This document shows positions 49,931 to 59,880 of a stretch of DNA of 64,000 nt, in pieces. Every line of letters begins with the position of its first letter. Positions within the stretch are counted from its first letter, which is position 1. The position numbers and the translations under genes were made by a program. Origin of the DNA: Pararheinheimera marina (GTDB lineage: Bacteria; Pseudomonadota; Gammaproteobacteria; Enterobacterales; Alteromonadaceae). The stretch is taken from contig NZ_JBHSGB010000001.1 of NCBI RefSeq assembly GCF_042654345.1, forward strand, positions 248,001 to 312,000, in the 5' to 3' direction. A model generated the notes under the pieces. It was not told the DNA's origin, did not search any database, and saw nothing but the letters and a program-made list of their open reading frames with translations.

Positions 49931-52117
49931 TTAATGAAAGCGTTTCGCCTCGATCACATCATCAATCAGGCTGACTTTGGTCAGCAACTTGTTCAGGGAA
50001 TCCAGGTTGTACAATTCCAGCGTCATAATAATGGTGGCGGTTTGCTGCGCTATGTCGGAATTACTGCTCATCCGCAGCACATTGGCTTTTTCATTGGCCA
50101 GAATACTGGTGATATCGCGCAATAAGCCATTGCGGTCATGTGCCACAATCCGGATGGTTACTTCATACCCTGAGGCGTACTTATCGCCCCAAGTCGCTTC
50201 CACCACCCGTTCCGGATGGCCTTCCTGCAGCAATTTGAACTGGTCACAGTCGTCACGATGCACCGCAATACCGCGGCCCTGAGTGATATAACCGACGATA
50301 GCGTCACCAGGCAGCGGCTGACAACAACCGGCCATATGGGTCAGCAGGTTACCAACCCCCAGCACCACCACATGGCTTTTCGGCTGGGTGTTCAGTGGTT
50401 TGCTAATCAACCGCGGGTCAATTTCCGGCTGCAGCAATTTACCGGACTGGCTTTGAATGTAATGCACCACCTGGGTGACTTTAATTTCACCGCCGCCTAT
50501 ACCAGCCAGCAGTTCGTCCATGCTGTTGACATTAAAGCGCTGCAGCACTTTGCTCGGATTGTCCATCGCCAGATTCAGCCGGGCCAGTTCGGTGTCCAGC
50601 AGCTCTTTGCCCGCCAGCACATTTTTGTCTCTGTCCTGCAAGCGGAACCAGTACTGCACTTTGGAACGCGCCCGGCTGGATTTTAAATAACCCAGGTTCG
50701 GATTCAGCCAGTCACGGCTTGGGTTGGGCTCACGACCTGTCAGTATTTCCACCTGGTCACCGGTTTTTAACTGGTAGGTAAAAGGCACAATACGGCCAGA
50801 AATTTTGGCGCCGATGCAGCGGTGCCCGACATTGGAATGCACGTAATAAGCAAAATCCAGCGGTGTAGAGCCTTGCGGCAAATCGACAATGTCGCCTTTG
50901 GGTGTAAACACATAGACGCGGTCTTCTGTGACCTGATTTTTCAGCTCTTCAGCTAAATCGGAGCCATCGGCCAGCTCTTCCTGCCAGGCCAGCAGTTTAC
51001 GCAACCAGCCAATTTTTTCATCCAGCTGGCCTTCTTTAGCGCTGGCCCCTTCTTTGTAACGCCAGTGCGCGGCCACACCCAGCTCGGCATCGTCGTGCAT
51101 CTGACGGGTGCGAATTTGAATTTCCACCGGACGACCAACAGGCCCCAGCACCACCGTATGAATAGACTGGTAGCCATTTTGTTTCGGCGTGGCGATGTAA
51201 TCATCGAATTCTTTTGGCAAATGCCGCCAGGACGTATGCACTATGCCAAGAGCGGCATAACAATCCTGCACCCGCTCTGTGACCAGCCGTACTGCACGGA
51301 TATCGTACAGCTGGTCAAAGGCCAGGTGTTTTTTCTGCATCTTTTTCCAGATGCTGTAGATATGTTTAGGCCGGCCATAGACTTCCGCCTGAATACCAGC
51401 CTGCGTCATTTTGTCCTGCACGGCGGCGACAAAATCCTGCATGTAATGTTCGCGGTCCAGCCGTTTTTCTTCCAACAGGCTGGCAATCTGTTTGTAGGTT
51501 TGCGGGTGCAGGTAACGGAAAGCTAAATCTTCCAGCTCCCATTTGATTTGACCAATCCCCAGCCGGTTCGCCAGTGGCCCAAAGATGGCATTGGTTTCTT
51601 TGGCAGCCAGTACCCGGGTTTCTTCGTCGGCATTTTTAACCTGACGTAAATAGCAGATTTGCGCTGCCAGTTTAATCACCACGGCACGCACGTCTTCGAC
51701 CATCGCCAACAGCATTTTCCGCAGGTTGTCGGCCTGCTGCGGGTTGGCACTTTGGTTAGGTCCTACCGGAATAGAACGGATGGCTTCCATTTGCTGCACC
51801 GCCGCCAGCATAGCTGCGACCGCAGGGCAAAATTGCTGCTGAATTTGTTCCAGGCTAATCAGCCCGGCTTCCAGCAGCGGAAACAATAAAGAAGCCAACA
51901 AAGCATCTTTGTCCATTCGCAGGTCGGCCAGAATTTCCACCATTTCCCAACCGGTCTGAATTTGCTGCAACTGATCGGTACAATCCTGCTGTTGCAACCA
52001 GAGTTCAGACTCCAGCAAATACTCAATTTTCGCATCTGGCAACCCCAAAGAGGCCAGCCATGCGGCGGTGCCACCCGGGTGATAGTCAGAGCTGTGAGAT
52101 TGCCGGACAGTGACCAT
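49931..52117 (-). CDS. relA: (p)ppGpp synthetase I RelA
   Basis: 728 residues in RelA order: a pseudo-hydrolase domain (the HD motif is replaced; LLASLLFPLLEAG), a synthetase domain (VYGRPKHIYSIWKKM, YDIRAVRLV, EFDDYIATPKQNGYQSIH), then TGS (YVFTPKGDIVDLPQGSTPLDFAYYVH), a Zn-type segment with MAGCCQPLPGD, and a C-terminal ACT domain. The EFDD motif is typical of ribosome-bound monofunctional RelA. It makes pppGpp when uncharged tRNA stalls ribosomes. Transcribed with rlmD ahead and mazG behind. Confidence 0.97.
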   Translation of the reverse strand: MVTVRQSHSSDYHPGGTAAWLASLGLPDAKIEYLLESELWLQQQDCTDQLQQIQTGWEMVEILADLRMDKDALLASLLFPLLEAGLISLEQIQQQFCPAVAAMLAAVQQMEAIRSIPVGPNQSANPQQADNLRKMLLAMVEDVRAVVIKLAAQICYLRQVKNADEETRVLAAKETNAIFGPLANRLGIGQIKWELEDLAFRYLHPQTYKQIASLLEEKRLDREHYMQDFVAAVQDKMTQAGIQAEVYGRPKHIYSIWKKMQKKHLAFDQLYDIRAVRLVTERVQDCYAALGIVHTSWRHLPKEFDDYIATPKQNGYQSIHTVVLGPVGRPVEIQIRTRQMHDDAELGVAAHWRYKEGASAKEGQLDEKIGWLRKLLAWQEELADGSDLAEELKNQVTEDRVYVFTPKGDIVDLPQGSTPLDFAYYVHSNVGHRCIGAKISGRIVPFTYQLKTGDQVEILTGREPNPSRDWLNPNLGYLKSSRARSKVQYWFRLQDRDKNVLAGKELLDTELARLNLAMDNPSKVLQRFNVNSMDELLAGIGGGEIKVTQVVHYIQSQSGKLLQPEIDPRLISKPLNTQPKSHVVVLGVGNLLTHMAGCCQPLPGDAIVGYITQGRGIAVHRDDCDQFKLLQEGHPERVVEATWGDKYASGYEVTIRIVAHDRNGLLRDITSILANEKANVLRMSSNSDIAQQTATIIMTLELYNLDSLNKLLTKVSLIDDVIEAKRFH

Positions 52118-52120
52118 AAC

Positions 52121-53455
52121 TTACTTTCTCCTTCGAAACAGGGCCATCAGTTCCAGATGGCTGGTCTGAGGAAACATATCCATCGCGGCCAGTTTAACCA
52201 ACTGGTACCCGGCTGCCAAAAACAGCTTGGCATCCGCCGCAAAACTGACAGGGTTGCAGGACACGTACAATATCCGTGCCGGACCTAAAGCAGCAATCTG
52301 CTCAGCGGCGCCAACTGCACCAGCCCGGGCAGGGTCCAGTAGTACTGCGTCGTACACAGGTTGGTTCCAATCCGCCTTAGGCCAGGGCAAATGCAAATCG
52401 GCCTGGGCAGCCGTCAGATTACTGATCTTATTCAGCTGCGCATTCTGCTCGATGCGCCGCACCATAGTGGCCACCCCTTCCAGCGCATGCACAGCTTTGG
52501 TGCGTTGCGCCAATGCCAGACTAAAGTTTCCGATGCCAGAATACAATTCCAGAATGTTCTGAGTTAGATCCGGCTCCAGCCAATCCAGCGCCTGCTGCAC
52601 CATCTGCCGGTTCACCTCTGGGTTGACCTGAATAAAGTCGTCAGGTTCAAACTGCAACCGCAGTTTTTGTTCAGCTAACTGGTACTCTGGCGGGCGATAA
52701 TCAGCTTGCCATGCGGTGAATTCGCCAGGTTGTGCTTCGCCCAGCCAAAAAGCATCAGGCCAGGCCTGAAGTAACAACTGCTGATCGGACTCTGGTAAGG
52801 CCCGGATATGGCGCACAATCAGGTAAGCCTGACCATCGGCATCCAGCACTTCGACATGGGTGATGGCACTGCCCTGTTTCAGCTGAGGCAGCACTTGATT
52901 CAGCACCGAAAACACCGGCGCCAGCACAGGGCTCAGCACCAGACAATGCGCCACCGCACTGATGGTTTTGTCATTGGCCTGACGGAAGCCAACGGTAAAG
53001 CGCTGTTGCTGTTTATCAAACCAGACACCAATCCGGGCACGGCGCCGGTAGCCGGCGCCAGCACTGCGAATAGCCGGTTGCCAGGGTAAATCCTTCAGTC
53101 CGGTCTGGTGACAAATCATCTGATCCACTGCCTGCTGCTTCAGCTCCAGCTGCGCTTCAGCAGACAAATACTGCAGCTGACAACCGCCACAATTGGCAAA
53201 GTGCGGGCAAGCGGCTTGTTGTCGCAGCGGGGAAGCGTCCAGCACACGGCGTACCTTGCCTTTGGCCACTTTGCTTTTAGTGTCGGTCAGCTGCAGGTCG
53301 ACGGTTTCGCCCGGCAAGGCGCCACTGGCAAACACAATTTTCCCCTGCCAGTAGCCGATGCCCTGCCCCTGGTGGTCCAGACGGTCAATCTTTAATTGAA
53401 TGGCTTGATTGGCAGGGCTTTTTTTCGCTTTACCTGCCTGATAAATTTTGACCAT
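52121..53455 (-). CDS. rlmD: 23S rRNA (uracil-1939-C5)-methyltransferase RlmD
   Basis: 444 residues: an N-terminal TRAM domain (about 15-72), a [4Fe-4S] site with C83, C89 and C92 (CPHFANCGGCQ), and a C-terminal SAM fold with ELYSGIGNFSLALAQ, DPARAGA, and the catalytic Cys in LYVSCNPVSFA. It makes m5U1939 in 23S rRNA. It is the first gene leftward, divergent from barA (74-nt gap), as in E. coli. Confidence 0.97.
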   Translation of the reverse strand: MVKIYQAGKAKKSPANQAIQLKIDRLDHQGQGIGYWQGKIVFASGALPGETVDLQLTDTKSKVAKGKVRRVLDASPLRQQAACPHFANCGGCQLQYLSAEAQLELKQQAVDQMICHQTGLKDLPWQPAIRSAGAGYRRRARIGVWFDKQQQRFTVGFRQANDKTISAVAHCLVLSPVLAPVFSVLNQVLPQLKQGSAITHVEVLDADGQAYLIVRHIRALPESDQQLLLQAWPDAFWLGEAQPGEFTAWQADYRPPEYQLAEQKLRLQFEPDDFIQVNPEVNRQMVQQALDWLEPDLTQNILELYSGIGNFSLALAQRTKAVHALEGVATMVRRIEQNAQLNKISNLTAAQADLHLPWPKADWNQPVYDAVLLDPARAGAVGAAEQIAALGPARILYVSCNPVSFAADAKLFLAAGYQLVKLAAMDMFPQTSHLELMALFRRRK

Positions 53456-53529
53456 CTGGTCCTCGTGGTAGGCTTTCAGCCTGCCTTATGTCATGATACT
53501 GAAGACTATTCTATCAAGCCCTGCAACAG

Positions 53530-56265
53530 ATGACGAAACTTGCTTTGCGACATTGGGTGCTGCTGACCACCCTGGTGCCGACTCTGGTAGTCAGTTTGGG
53601 ACTGGCCAGCTATTTCAGCCTGGTCCGCCATCAGGATCTGGCCGCCGATTTATCGCAGCAAGCTGAAAATATTGCCGCCCCACTGGCCATCGCCAGTGAA
53701 CATGCACTGTTGCAAAACAGCCGTCAGGATTTAAAACGGCTGCTTGATGCCAGCCACAGAAAAAACCCGGCTCTGGTTAAAAGTATTGCTATTTTTAATG
53801 CCGACCACGAACTGCTGGTCACCACCAATTACCACAAAGATTTTAACCTGCTGAAGTTTCCGCATTTCGCTGCCATTCCGGCTCAGCCTCAACTGGAACT
53901 GACCGACGATTATCTGGTGATGCGCTATCCAATTATTCCTGAATCCGTCGCTGCAGTGGCCGAACCTTTGCCACTGGGTTATGTGGCAGTGCAATTGTCG
54001 CGGGATAAAAACCGGTTGCGTCAGCAAAGCGCCTTGCTCGGCACCTTATTGCTGGTGGTGCTGGCCTTAGGTTTTGCTGTGTATGCCAGTCTGAAGCTGG
54101 TCAAACGGATCAGCACCCCTGTGCGGCAAATGAATGACGTGATCCGCCAACTGAGCCAGGGCCATTACCGCCAGCAACTGCCCGACAATTATCTTGGTGA
54201 GCTGGAGCTGCTACGTCGTAACATTAACAGCCTTGCTTCAGCACTGAAGCAACACGACGATGAAGTACAGCAAAGCATTGAGCAGGCCACCTCTGATTTG
54301 CAGCAAAGCCTGGAACAGCTGGAAATGCAAAACATTGAGCTGGACCTAGCCCGCAAACGGGCGTTGGAAGACAACCGCAGCAAGTCTGACTTCCTCGCCA
54401 AAATGAGCCACGAGCTGCGCACACCTCTTAACGCGGTGATTGGTTTCACCCGACAATTGTTGAAGACCAATCTGACCTCCAATCAACAAGACTACCTGGC
54501 TACTATTCAAAAGTCCGCCAACAGCCTGCTGTCGCTGGTCAATGACGTACTGGATTACGCCAAGCTGGAAGAAGGCCGGATGCCGATCAACCCCGAGCCG
54601 TTTTCATTACGTGATTTACTGAATGACGCCACCGAGCTGCTGGCCGCTAATGCCTTTGATAAACAACTGGAACTAGTACTGTTCGTTGAAAATAACTGCC
54701 CGGACGATTTAGTGGCCGACCCGGTGCGGATTAACCAGATCCTGACCAATCTGGCTGGTAACGCCATTAAGTTCACCGAACAGGGCAGTGTGCTGATCCG
54801 GGTCAGTGGCCGGGCGCTGGCGGATGATCAATGGCAGCTGAAGTTTGCTATTCATGACACCGGCATCGGCATCAGCGAAGAGCAGCAGAAGCAGCTGTTT
54901 GACGGCTTTAGCCAGGGTGACCAGCACATTGGCAAACGTTATGGCGGCACCGGGCTTGGCTTGGTAATTTCCCAACGCCTGGTGCAGGCGATGGGTGGCC
55001 GGATTGGCTTTGACAGCCGGCCAGGAGAAGGTTCAGTGTTCTGGTTTACCCTGCAATGCAAACGTCATCCGCTGTCTATTGCGGAACCCTTGCCGCTGAC
55101 CGAGCTGAAACAAAAGAATCTGCTGTATTTTGAACCACAGCAAAACTCACGTGAAGCTATGCTGGCCCAGCTGGAACACTGGGGTTTGCAGGTCACCAGC
55201 TGCAGCAATATGACCCAGCTCAGCCAGACTCTATCTTTGCAGCCACATTTTGATCTGATCCTGCTTGGCCGCGCCATTTCATTAACACAGGTAAATCAGG
55301 TCATTGAGTTGCTACAGCAGTTACGCCAGCACAGTGAGCATATCTATATGCTGGTCAATACCCTGTCACCCAACCTGCGCGAAGTGCTGCAGGCGTCCGG
55401 CGCCAGTGCCGTGTTAGCCAAACCTTCCCATTACCGTAAGCTGGCGTCCACTCTGGCCCAGCCTTATTTACAGCAGAATGAACACAGCCCGGCGTCGGAG
55501 AAACCCAAAGCACGGCTGCGGGTGCTGTCGGTGGACGACAATGAAGCCAACCTGAAACTGATCAATGCGCTGCTCAGTGAAATGGTCGAGCAGGTGGACT
55601 CAGCCACCAATGGAGCGGAAGCCTGGCAAAAGGCCTCTCAAATGCATTACGACGTGATTTTCATGGACATCAATATGCCGGTGATGGACGGCATACAGGC
55701 ATGCCAGCGTATTCAGCAAAGTTCGTTAAATGAAGCCACCCCTATTATTGCGGTTACAGCCCATGCCCTGGACGGTGAACGCGAACGTCTGCTGGACCTG
55801 GGTTTCTGTGAGTTCCTGACCAAACCACTGGATGAAAAACTGCTGCTGTATACACTGCGCGAATGCTGTCCGGAATTCCAGAGCAGTCAAGTTGTGGAAT
55901 CCGAGCATCAACTGCCCAACAGCAAACAACTGGATTGGACGCTGGCGCTGCAGCGGGCTGGCGGCAAACTGGATTTGGCCAAAGAAATGCTGTGGATGCT
56001 GGTGAAGTCCTTGCCTGACGCGCAAAAATCCATCGGTCAGGCGATGGAAGCCAATAACAACCAGGCCTTGTTGCAGCATATTCACAAGCTGCATGGTGCC
56101 AGTTGCTATACCGGCTTACCTGTGATGAAACAACTGACTGAATTGCTGGAAACCCAGCTGAAAAAAGGCGCCAGTATTGCGGAGCTGGAACCTGAACTCT
56201 TTGAGTTGCAGGACCGCATCAGTGCCTTATTGCAGGATGCCGCTCAGTGGCCTGAGCTGGTTTGA
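53530..56265 (+). CDS. barA: Hybrid sensor histidine kinase BarA
   Basis: 911 residues in BarA order. Two membrane helices (about 9-30 and 172-192) bound a periplasmic sensor region; a HAMP and coiled coil (about 193-285) follow. HisKA has phospho-His H294 (KMSHELRTPLNAVIGF). HATPase motifs are NLAGNAIKFTEQ and DTGIGISEEQQ, then YGGTGLGLVIS. A degenerate receiver-like region precedes a true receiver with D713 (FMDINMPVMDG), and an Hpt domain with H852 (HKLHGASCYTG). It phosphorylates UvrY/GacA, raising Csr-antagonist small RNAs. Its end overlaps the converging gene by 22 nt. Confidence 0.95.
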   Translation: MTKLALRHWVLLTTLVPTLVVSLGLASYFSLVRHQDLAADLSQQAENIAAPLAIASEHALLQNSRQDLKRLLDASHRKNPALVKSIAIFNADHELLVTTNYHKDFNLLKFPHFAAIPAQPQLELTDDYLVMRYPIIPESVAAVAEPLPLGYVAVQLSRDKNRLRQQSALLGTLLLVVLALGFAVYASLKLVKRISTPVRQMNDVIRQLSQGHYRQQLPDNYLGELELLRRNINSLASALKQHDDEVQQSIEQATSDLQQSLEQLEMQNIELDLARKRALEDNRSKSDFLAKMSHELRTPLNAVIGFTRQLLKTNLTSNQQDYLATIQKSANSLLSLVNDVLDYAKLEEGRMPINPEPFSLRDLLNDATELLAANAFDKQLELVLFVENNCPDDLVADPVRINQILTNLAGNAIKFTEQGSVLIRVSGRALADDQWQLKFAIHDTGIGISEEQQKQLFDGFSQGDQHIGKRYGGTGLGLVISQRLVQAMGGRIGFDSRPGEGSVFWFTLQCKRHPLSIAEPLPLTELKQKNLLYFEPQQNSREAMLAQLEHWGLQVTSCSNMTQLSQTLSLQPHFDLILLGRAISLTQVNQVIELLQQLRQHSEHIYMLVNTLSPNLREVLQASGASAVLAKPSHYRKLASTLAQPYLQQNEHSPASEKPKARLRVLSVDDNEANLKLINALLSEMVEQVDSATNGAEAWQKASQMHYDVIFMDINMPVMDGIQACQRIQQSSLNEATPIIAVTAHALDGERERLLDLGFCEFLTKPLDEKLLLYTLRECCPEFQSSQVVESEHQLPNSKQLDWTLALQRAGGKLDLAKEMLWMLVKSLPDAQKSIGQAMEANNNQALLQHIHKLHGASCYTGLPVMKQLTELLETQLKKGASIAELEPELFELQDRISALLQDAAQWPELV

Positions 56266-58013
56266 AGATCCGGGCTGAACAGCGCCAGTTGTTGCCCGGA
56301 GTTGCGTGCATGTTGCATCGCCTGCTCAGCGTCTTCCACCAGACAGGTCAGATGATAACCAGACCAGCGCGACAGACTGACACCAGCACTAATCAGTGCC
56401 TGTTGCCCGGGCAACAGCGGGCTCAGAATAGGCACCACGGCATCCCGGCAAATCTCGGCCAGCATCATGGCTTTATCCGGATCTGTGCCCGGCAGCATCA
56501 AGGCAAATTCGAACTGACCGACCCGACCGACTAAATCCTGATTCCGCAGAAAATTTCGGCAGGCCTGCACGGCCTGCGCCAGCAGCTGATCGGCAGCCCC
56601 TTCACCTTGCTGTTGGTTAATCTGCTGTAAGGCGGTCAGCTCCAGCCGGATCAGCGCCAGTTCCTGCTGTTTCTCCTCCGCTTTTTGCAGCATGGCGCGG
56701 GCTTGTTGTGAAAAATGACGCTTATTGCTGACGCCAGTGGCGAGGTCACGTTCGGCATGTTGTTTTAATACCGAGCGGATCTGGTACAAGCGGTATAACC
56801 AAAAGCTTAAACCCAACACAAAAAATGACAGCAGAATGATCAAAATCTGGTCATACGCTGCCTGACTCTGCATCGACGACTGCTCAGCTTTGAGCAGCTG
56901 ATTGTCTTTATCCAGCATGGCTATCTGGCGTAACTTGGCTCCAACATTCAGGTGTGCGTTGTAATAGGCCTGTTGCTGTATTTGCTTGTGCTGCGTCAGG
57001 CTTTCAAAGGCCTGCAGATAAGCTTCATGGTACTGCAGTGCCTGCTGATATTGGCCTTGCTGGCGTGCCAGACGGTACAATACCAGCCAGGCCGACGCTT
57101 TGCTTTGGTCGGTGTCCGCCAGCCGGCTGATTTGCAAAACCCGCTGCGCTGCCTGCCCAGCCAGCTCAGGCTGGTCCAGGCCAAAATAAGCCTCCGCCAG
57201 CGCCAGGTCAAAGTCAGCCAGCAAACGTGGGTACGCCAGCTCCCTGACTTTGGACTGATAATTCAGCAGCAGGCTCAATGCCTGCTGATAGCTGCCTTGC
57301 TCCAGGAAATAATTAGCCTGACTGTTTTTCAGCAACCCGGTGAACAACCACTCCTGATGTTTCTGGCAAAACTTAACAGCCGCCTCCACATAACTGCGCT
57401 GCGCCGCAAACTGGCCAGTCTGTAGATAGGCTTCCGCTTTTTGCTGTTTGGCTTTACACAAACTGGTCGCAGACACAGGTTCAGCTTCCAGCTGACTGGC
57501 GAATTCTATGGTTAACTCAGGCTGGCCGGCACTCAGATACGCCAAGGCAATCATCAGCAAGCCCTGCTCCCGGGCAGCGGTCTGAGTCACCATAGGTAAT
57601 TGCTGCAACAAGAGTTCCAGCTCAGTAAAGGCGTCCAGGTACTGTTGCGACATCAGATAGCTGTTGACCATCAGCGCTCTGGCACGAAATGCCAGGGCAG
57701 ACTCCGGCTGCTGACGACTGAGCGGTACCAGGCGCTGCAAGGCAGCGTCCGGGTCGCCCAGATAGAGTTCGGCATAAGCGAGCAGAAAGTTCAGATAGGC
57801 CAGATCAGCCTGAGACATATTGGCTTTGCGCTGCTCAAAACTATGCAGGCGTTGCTGAAACTCAGCGAAATCCACAGATTTGATCCGATCAGTACTTTGT
57901 AACTGTTCCTGCCAACTGCCGGATTCAGACCAGGCCAGCCAAGGGCAGAACAACAACAGACACAACCACAGACGACCTGACACCTGCACAACTCCTTTTG
58001 TGTTTCGTTTCAT
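56244..58013 (-). CDS. TPR/membrane protein with a degenerate GGDEF domain
   Basis: 589 residues from ATG 58013; an upstream frame extension uses TTG and has no ribosome site. A signal peptide (LWLCLLLFCPWLAWS) precedes about 340 residues of TPR-like helices in the periplasm. A membrane helix (about 385-405) then leads to a GGDEF-like domain beginning at RDLATGVSNKRHFS. The active-site loop is VGQFEF instead of GG(D/E)EF, so the second Gly and catalytic acid are changed and cyclase activity is unlikely. It could be a c-di-GMP or other nucleotide sensor. Q-rich throughout. Overlaps barA end to end. Confidence 0.8.
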   Translation of the reverse strand: MKRNTKGVVQVSGRLWLCLLLFCPWLAWSESGSWQEQLQSTDRIKSVDFAEFQQRLHSFEQRKANMSQADLAYLNFLLAYAELYLGDPDAALQRLVPLSRQQPESALAFRARALMVNSYLMSQQYLDAFTELELLLQQLPMVTQTAAREQGLLMIALAYLSAGQPELTIEFASQLEAEPVSATSLCKAKQQKAEAYLQTGQFAAQRSYVEAAVKFCQKHQEWLFTGLLKNSQANYFLEQGSYQQALSLLLNYQSKVRELAYPRLLADFDLALAEAYFGLDQPELAGQAAQRVLQISRLADTDQSKASAWLVLYRLARQQGQYQQALQYHEAYLQAFESLTQHKQIQQQAYYNAHLNVGAKLRQIAMLDKDNQLLKAEQSSMQSQAAYDQILIILLSFFVLGLSFWLYRLYQIRSVLKQHAERDLATGVSNKRHFSQQARAMLQKAEEKQQELALIRLELTALQQINQQQGEGAADQLLAQAVQACRNFLRNQDLVGRVGQFEFALMLPGTDPDKAMMLAEICRDAVVPILSPLLPGQQALISAGVSLSRWSGYHLTCLVEDAEQAMQHARNSGQQLALFSPDLQTSSGH

Positions 58014-58091
58014 GCATTCACGATTCAGGGTAAAGGGTGGAGATAAAAACAACAAGGGGCCAGCAGCCTGTTAACCTTCCAATATAAAAAT

Positions 58092-58469
58092 TTACTTTTC
58101 CAGAATCACTGTGGCGCAGGCATAAGCTTGTTCATCACTGATCGACAACCAGACGGAAGTGACCGCCAGACGGTCAGCCAGTTCACGTGCCGGCCCAGTC
58201 AGTGTGAGCTCAGGCCGGCCCAGACTGTCATTACTGACGATAAAATGCTGAAACGAAATACCACGTCCTATGCCGGTGCCTAGCGCTTTTGCCGCTGCTT
58301 CTTTGGCGGCAAAACGTTTGGCAAAATAACGGGCAGGCTGGCCATGACCAGCCATAATCTGCTGCTCCGTTTCGGTCAGCACCCGCTGCACCAGACGTGG
58401 AGAGCGGGCCAGGCTTTGTTCAATCCGACTGATTTCGACAATATCAGTGCCCAGCCCCACAATAGCCAT
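58092..58469 (-). CDS. acpS: Holo-[acyl-carrier-protein] synthase
   Basis: 125 residues. IVGLGTDIVEISRIE holds the Mg-binding Asp, and KRFAAKEAAAKALGTG the second acidic site; LSISDEQAYACATVIL ends the fold. It transfers phosphopantetheine from CoA to ACP. Its ATG shares a base with the pdxJ stop (TAATG). Confidence 0.96.
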   Translation of the reverse strand: MAIVGLGTDIVEISRIEQSLARSPRLVQRVLTETEQQIMAGHGQPARYFAKRFAAKEAAAKALGTGIGRGISFQHFIVSNDSLGRPELTLTGPARELADRLAVTSVWLSISDEQAYACATVILEK

Positions 58470-59200
58470 TAACGGCGCGCCTCCACCATCAGGCGCTTCA
58501 TTTCAGCAACGGCAGCACCCAAACCAGAGAAAATGGCGCGTGCCACAATGGCGTGACCAATATTCAGCTCATGCATCTGAGGAATGGCTGCGATGGGCTG
58601 CACATTGTGGTAATGCAGGCCATGACCGGCGTTGACAATTAGCCCTTGGCTTTGTGCAAAAGCCGCTGCCTGACGGATACGTTCCAGCTCTGCTTGCTGC
58701 ACTTTCGGGTCTTCTGCTTCTGCATACTGGCCGGTGTGAATTTCAATATAAGGCGCACCAGTGCGGGCCGCCGCTTCAATCTGGCGCTCGTCGGCATCAA
58801 TAAACAACGACACTAAAATGTCTTTTTGTTGCAAGCGCTGCACTGCGTCCTGAATTTTGCTGAACTGGCCAGCCACTTCCAGCCCGCCTTCAGTGGTCAG
58901 CTCCTGACGTTTTTCCGGCACCAGACAGCAGAAATGCGGATCCAACTGTTCTGCAATACCTAACATTTCTTCGGTGACCGCCATTTCGAAATTCAGCCGG
59001 GTGCTCATGGTCTGGCGCAATACGAATAAATCGCGGTCCTGGATATGACGGCGATCTTCACGTAAATGCACGGTAATACCGTCGGCGCCAAATTGTTCAG
59101 CCAGCAAAGCGGCATGCACAGGTTCTGGATAATGAGTGCCGCGGGCCTGCCGTAACGTGGCCACGTGATCAATGTTGACGCCAAGATAGATAGGGTTCAT
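58469..59200 (-). CDS. pdxJ: Pyridoxine 5'-phosphate synthase
   Basis: 243 residues, a TIM barrel with YLGVNIDHVATLRQARGTHYPEP at the start, HLREDRRHIQDRD, and VNAGHGLHYHNV near the end. It condenses 1-deoxyxylulose-5-phosphate with a 3-amino-acetone phosphate to pyridoxine phosphate, the cofactor used by the aminotransferase earlier in the window. It overlaps recO (ATGA) and acpS. Confidence 0.97.
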   Translation of the reverse strand: MNPIYLGVNIDHVATLRQARGTHYPEPVHAALLAEQFGADGITVHLREDRRHIQDRDLFVLRQTMSTRLNFEMAVTEEMLGIAEQLDPHFCCLVPEKRQELTTEGGLEVAGQFSKIQDAVQRLQQKDILVSLFIDADERQIEAAARTGAPYIEIHTGQYAEAEDPKVQQAELERIRQAAAFAQSQGLIVNAGHGLHYHNVQPIAAIPQMHELNIGHAIVARAIFSGLGAAVAEMKRLMVEARR

Positions 59201-59880
59201 CCGTTGTCCTTCAGCTGTTGGAATAATGTGCGGCTGGTTAAAGGTTTAGTGCCCAGCAAAGGCGCCAGCAACGCTCTGCTTAAGCTTTTGGCAGCTTTTA
59301 AGCTTTGTGGTTGCCAATCAGCCTGGCCTATCGCCAGCAAATCAGCACCCAGCCAACCTGAACTGGCCTGTTGCCAGCCAAGCTCAGGCCACCATTGATA
59401 ATAGAAGCCAGGCTTCAGCTCTGCCCCTGCCGCGTCCTGCACCCAGTCCAGCGGCGCATCCAGTTCAGCCAGTAAGGCAAACTCAAATTGGCGCAGGCAA
59501 GGCTCGAGCGGCTGTTCAGGCAACAATTGTAAGGTGTGATGATAAAGCTGAAACAGCTGGTCTGAATGGGTCTGGCTGGGCCATAAGCGGCAAATCAGCT
59601 CATTCAGATAGAGCCCGGCAAACAACAATTCGCCCTGCAGCGCCTGTGCAGGTGCCGCTTCTTCAGCAAAACTCACTGTTTTCAGCTCACTGCGGCCTGT
59701 CAGTTGCAGTTGCAGCAGCTGGAAAGGCTGCCAGCTCAGCCGGCTTTTGCTTTTACCGCTGCTTTTACGCACCACGGCACTGACCCGGCCCAGTTCAGGC
59801 AACAGCAACTGTAACAACAATTGCTGCTCCTTGTACGCATGGCTGTGTAACACATACCCAGGCCAGACGTCGCCTTGCAT
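59197..59880 (-). CDS. recO: DNA repair protein RecO
   Basis: 227 residues: an N-terminal OB fold (GYVLHSHAYKEQQLLLQLLLPELG, SRLSWQPFQLLQLQL) and a helical C-terminal part. No zinc-finger cysteines are visible, as in E. coli RecO. With RecR it loads RecA on SSB-covered DNA. ATG 59880 abuts the era stop. Confidence 0.93.
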   Translation of the reverse strand: MQGDVWPGYVLHSHAYKEQQLLLQLLLPELGRVSAVVRKSSGKSKSRLSWQPFQLLQLQLTGRSELKTVSFAEEAAPAQALQGELLFAGLYLNELICRLWPSQTHSDQLFQLYHHTLQLLPEQPLEPCLRQFEFALLAELDAPLDWVQDAAGAELKPGFYYQWWPELGWQQASSGWLGADLLAIGQADWQPQSLKAAKSLSRALLAPLLGTKPLTSRTLFQQLKDNG

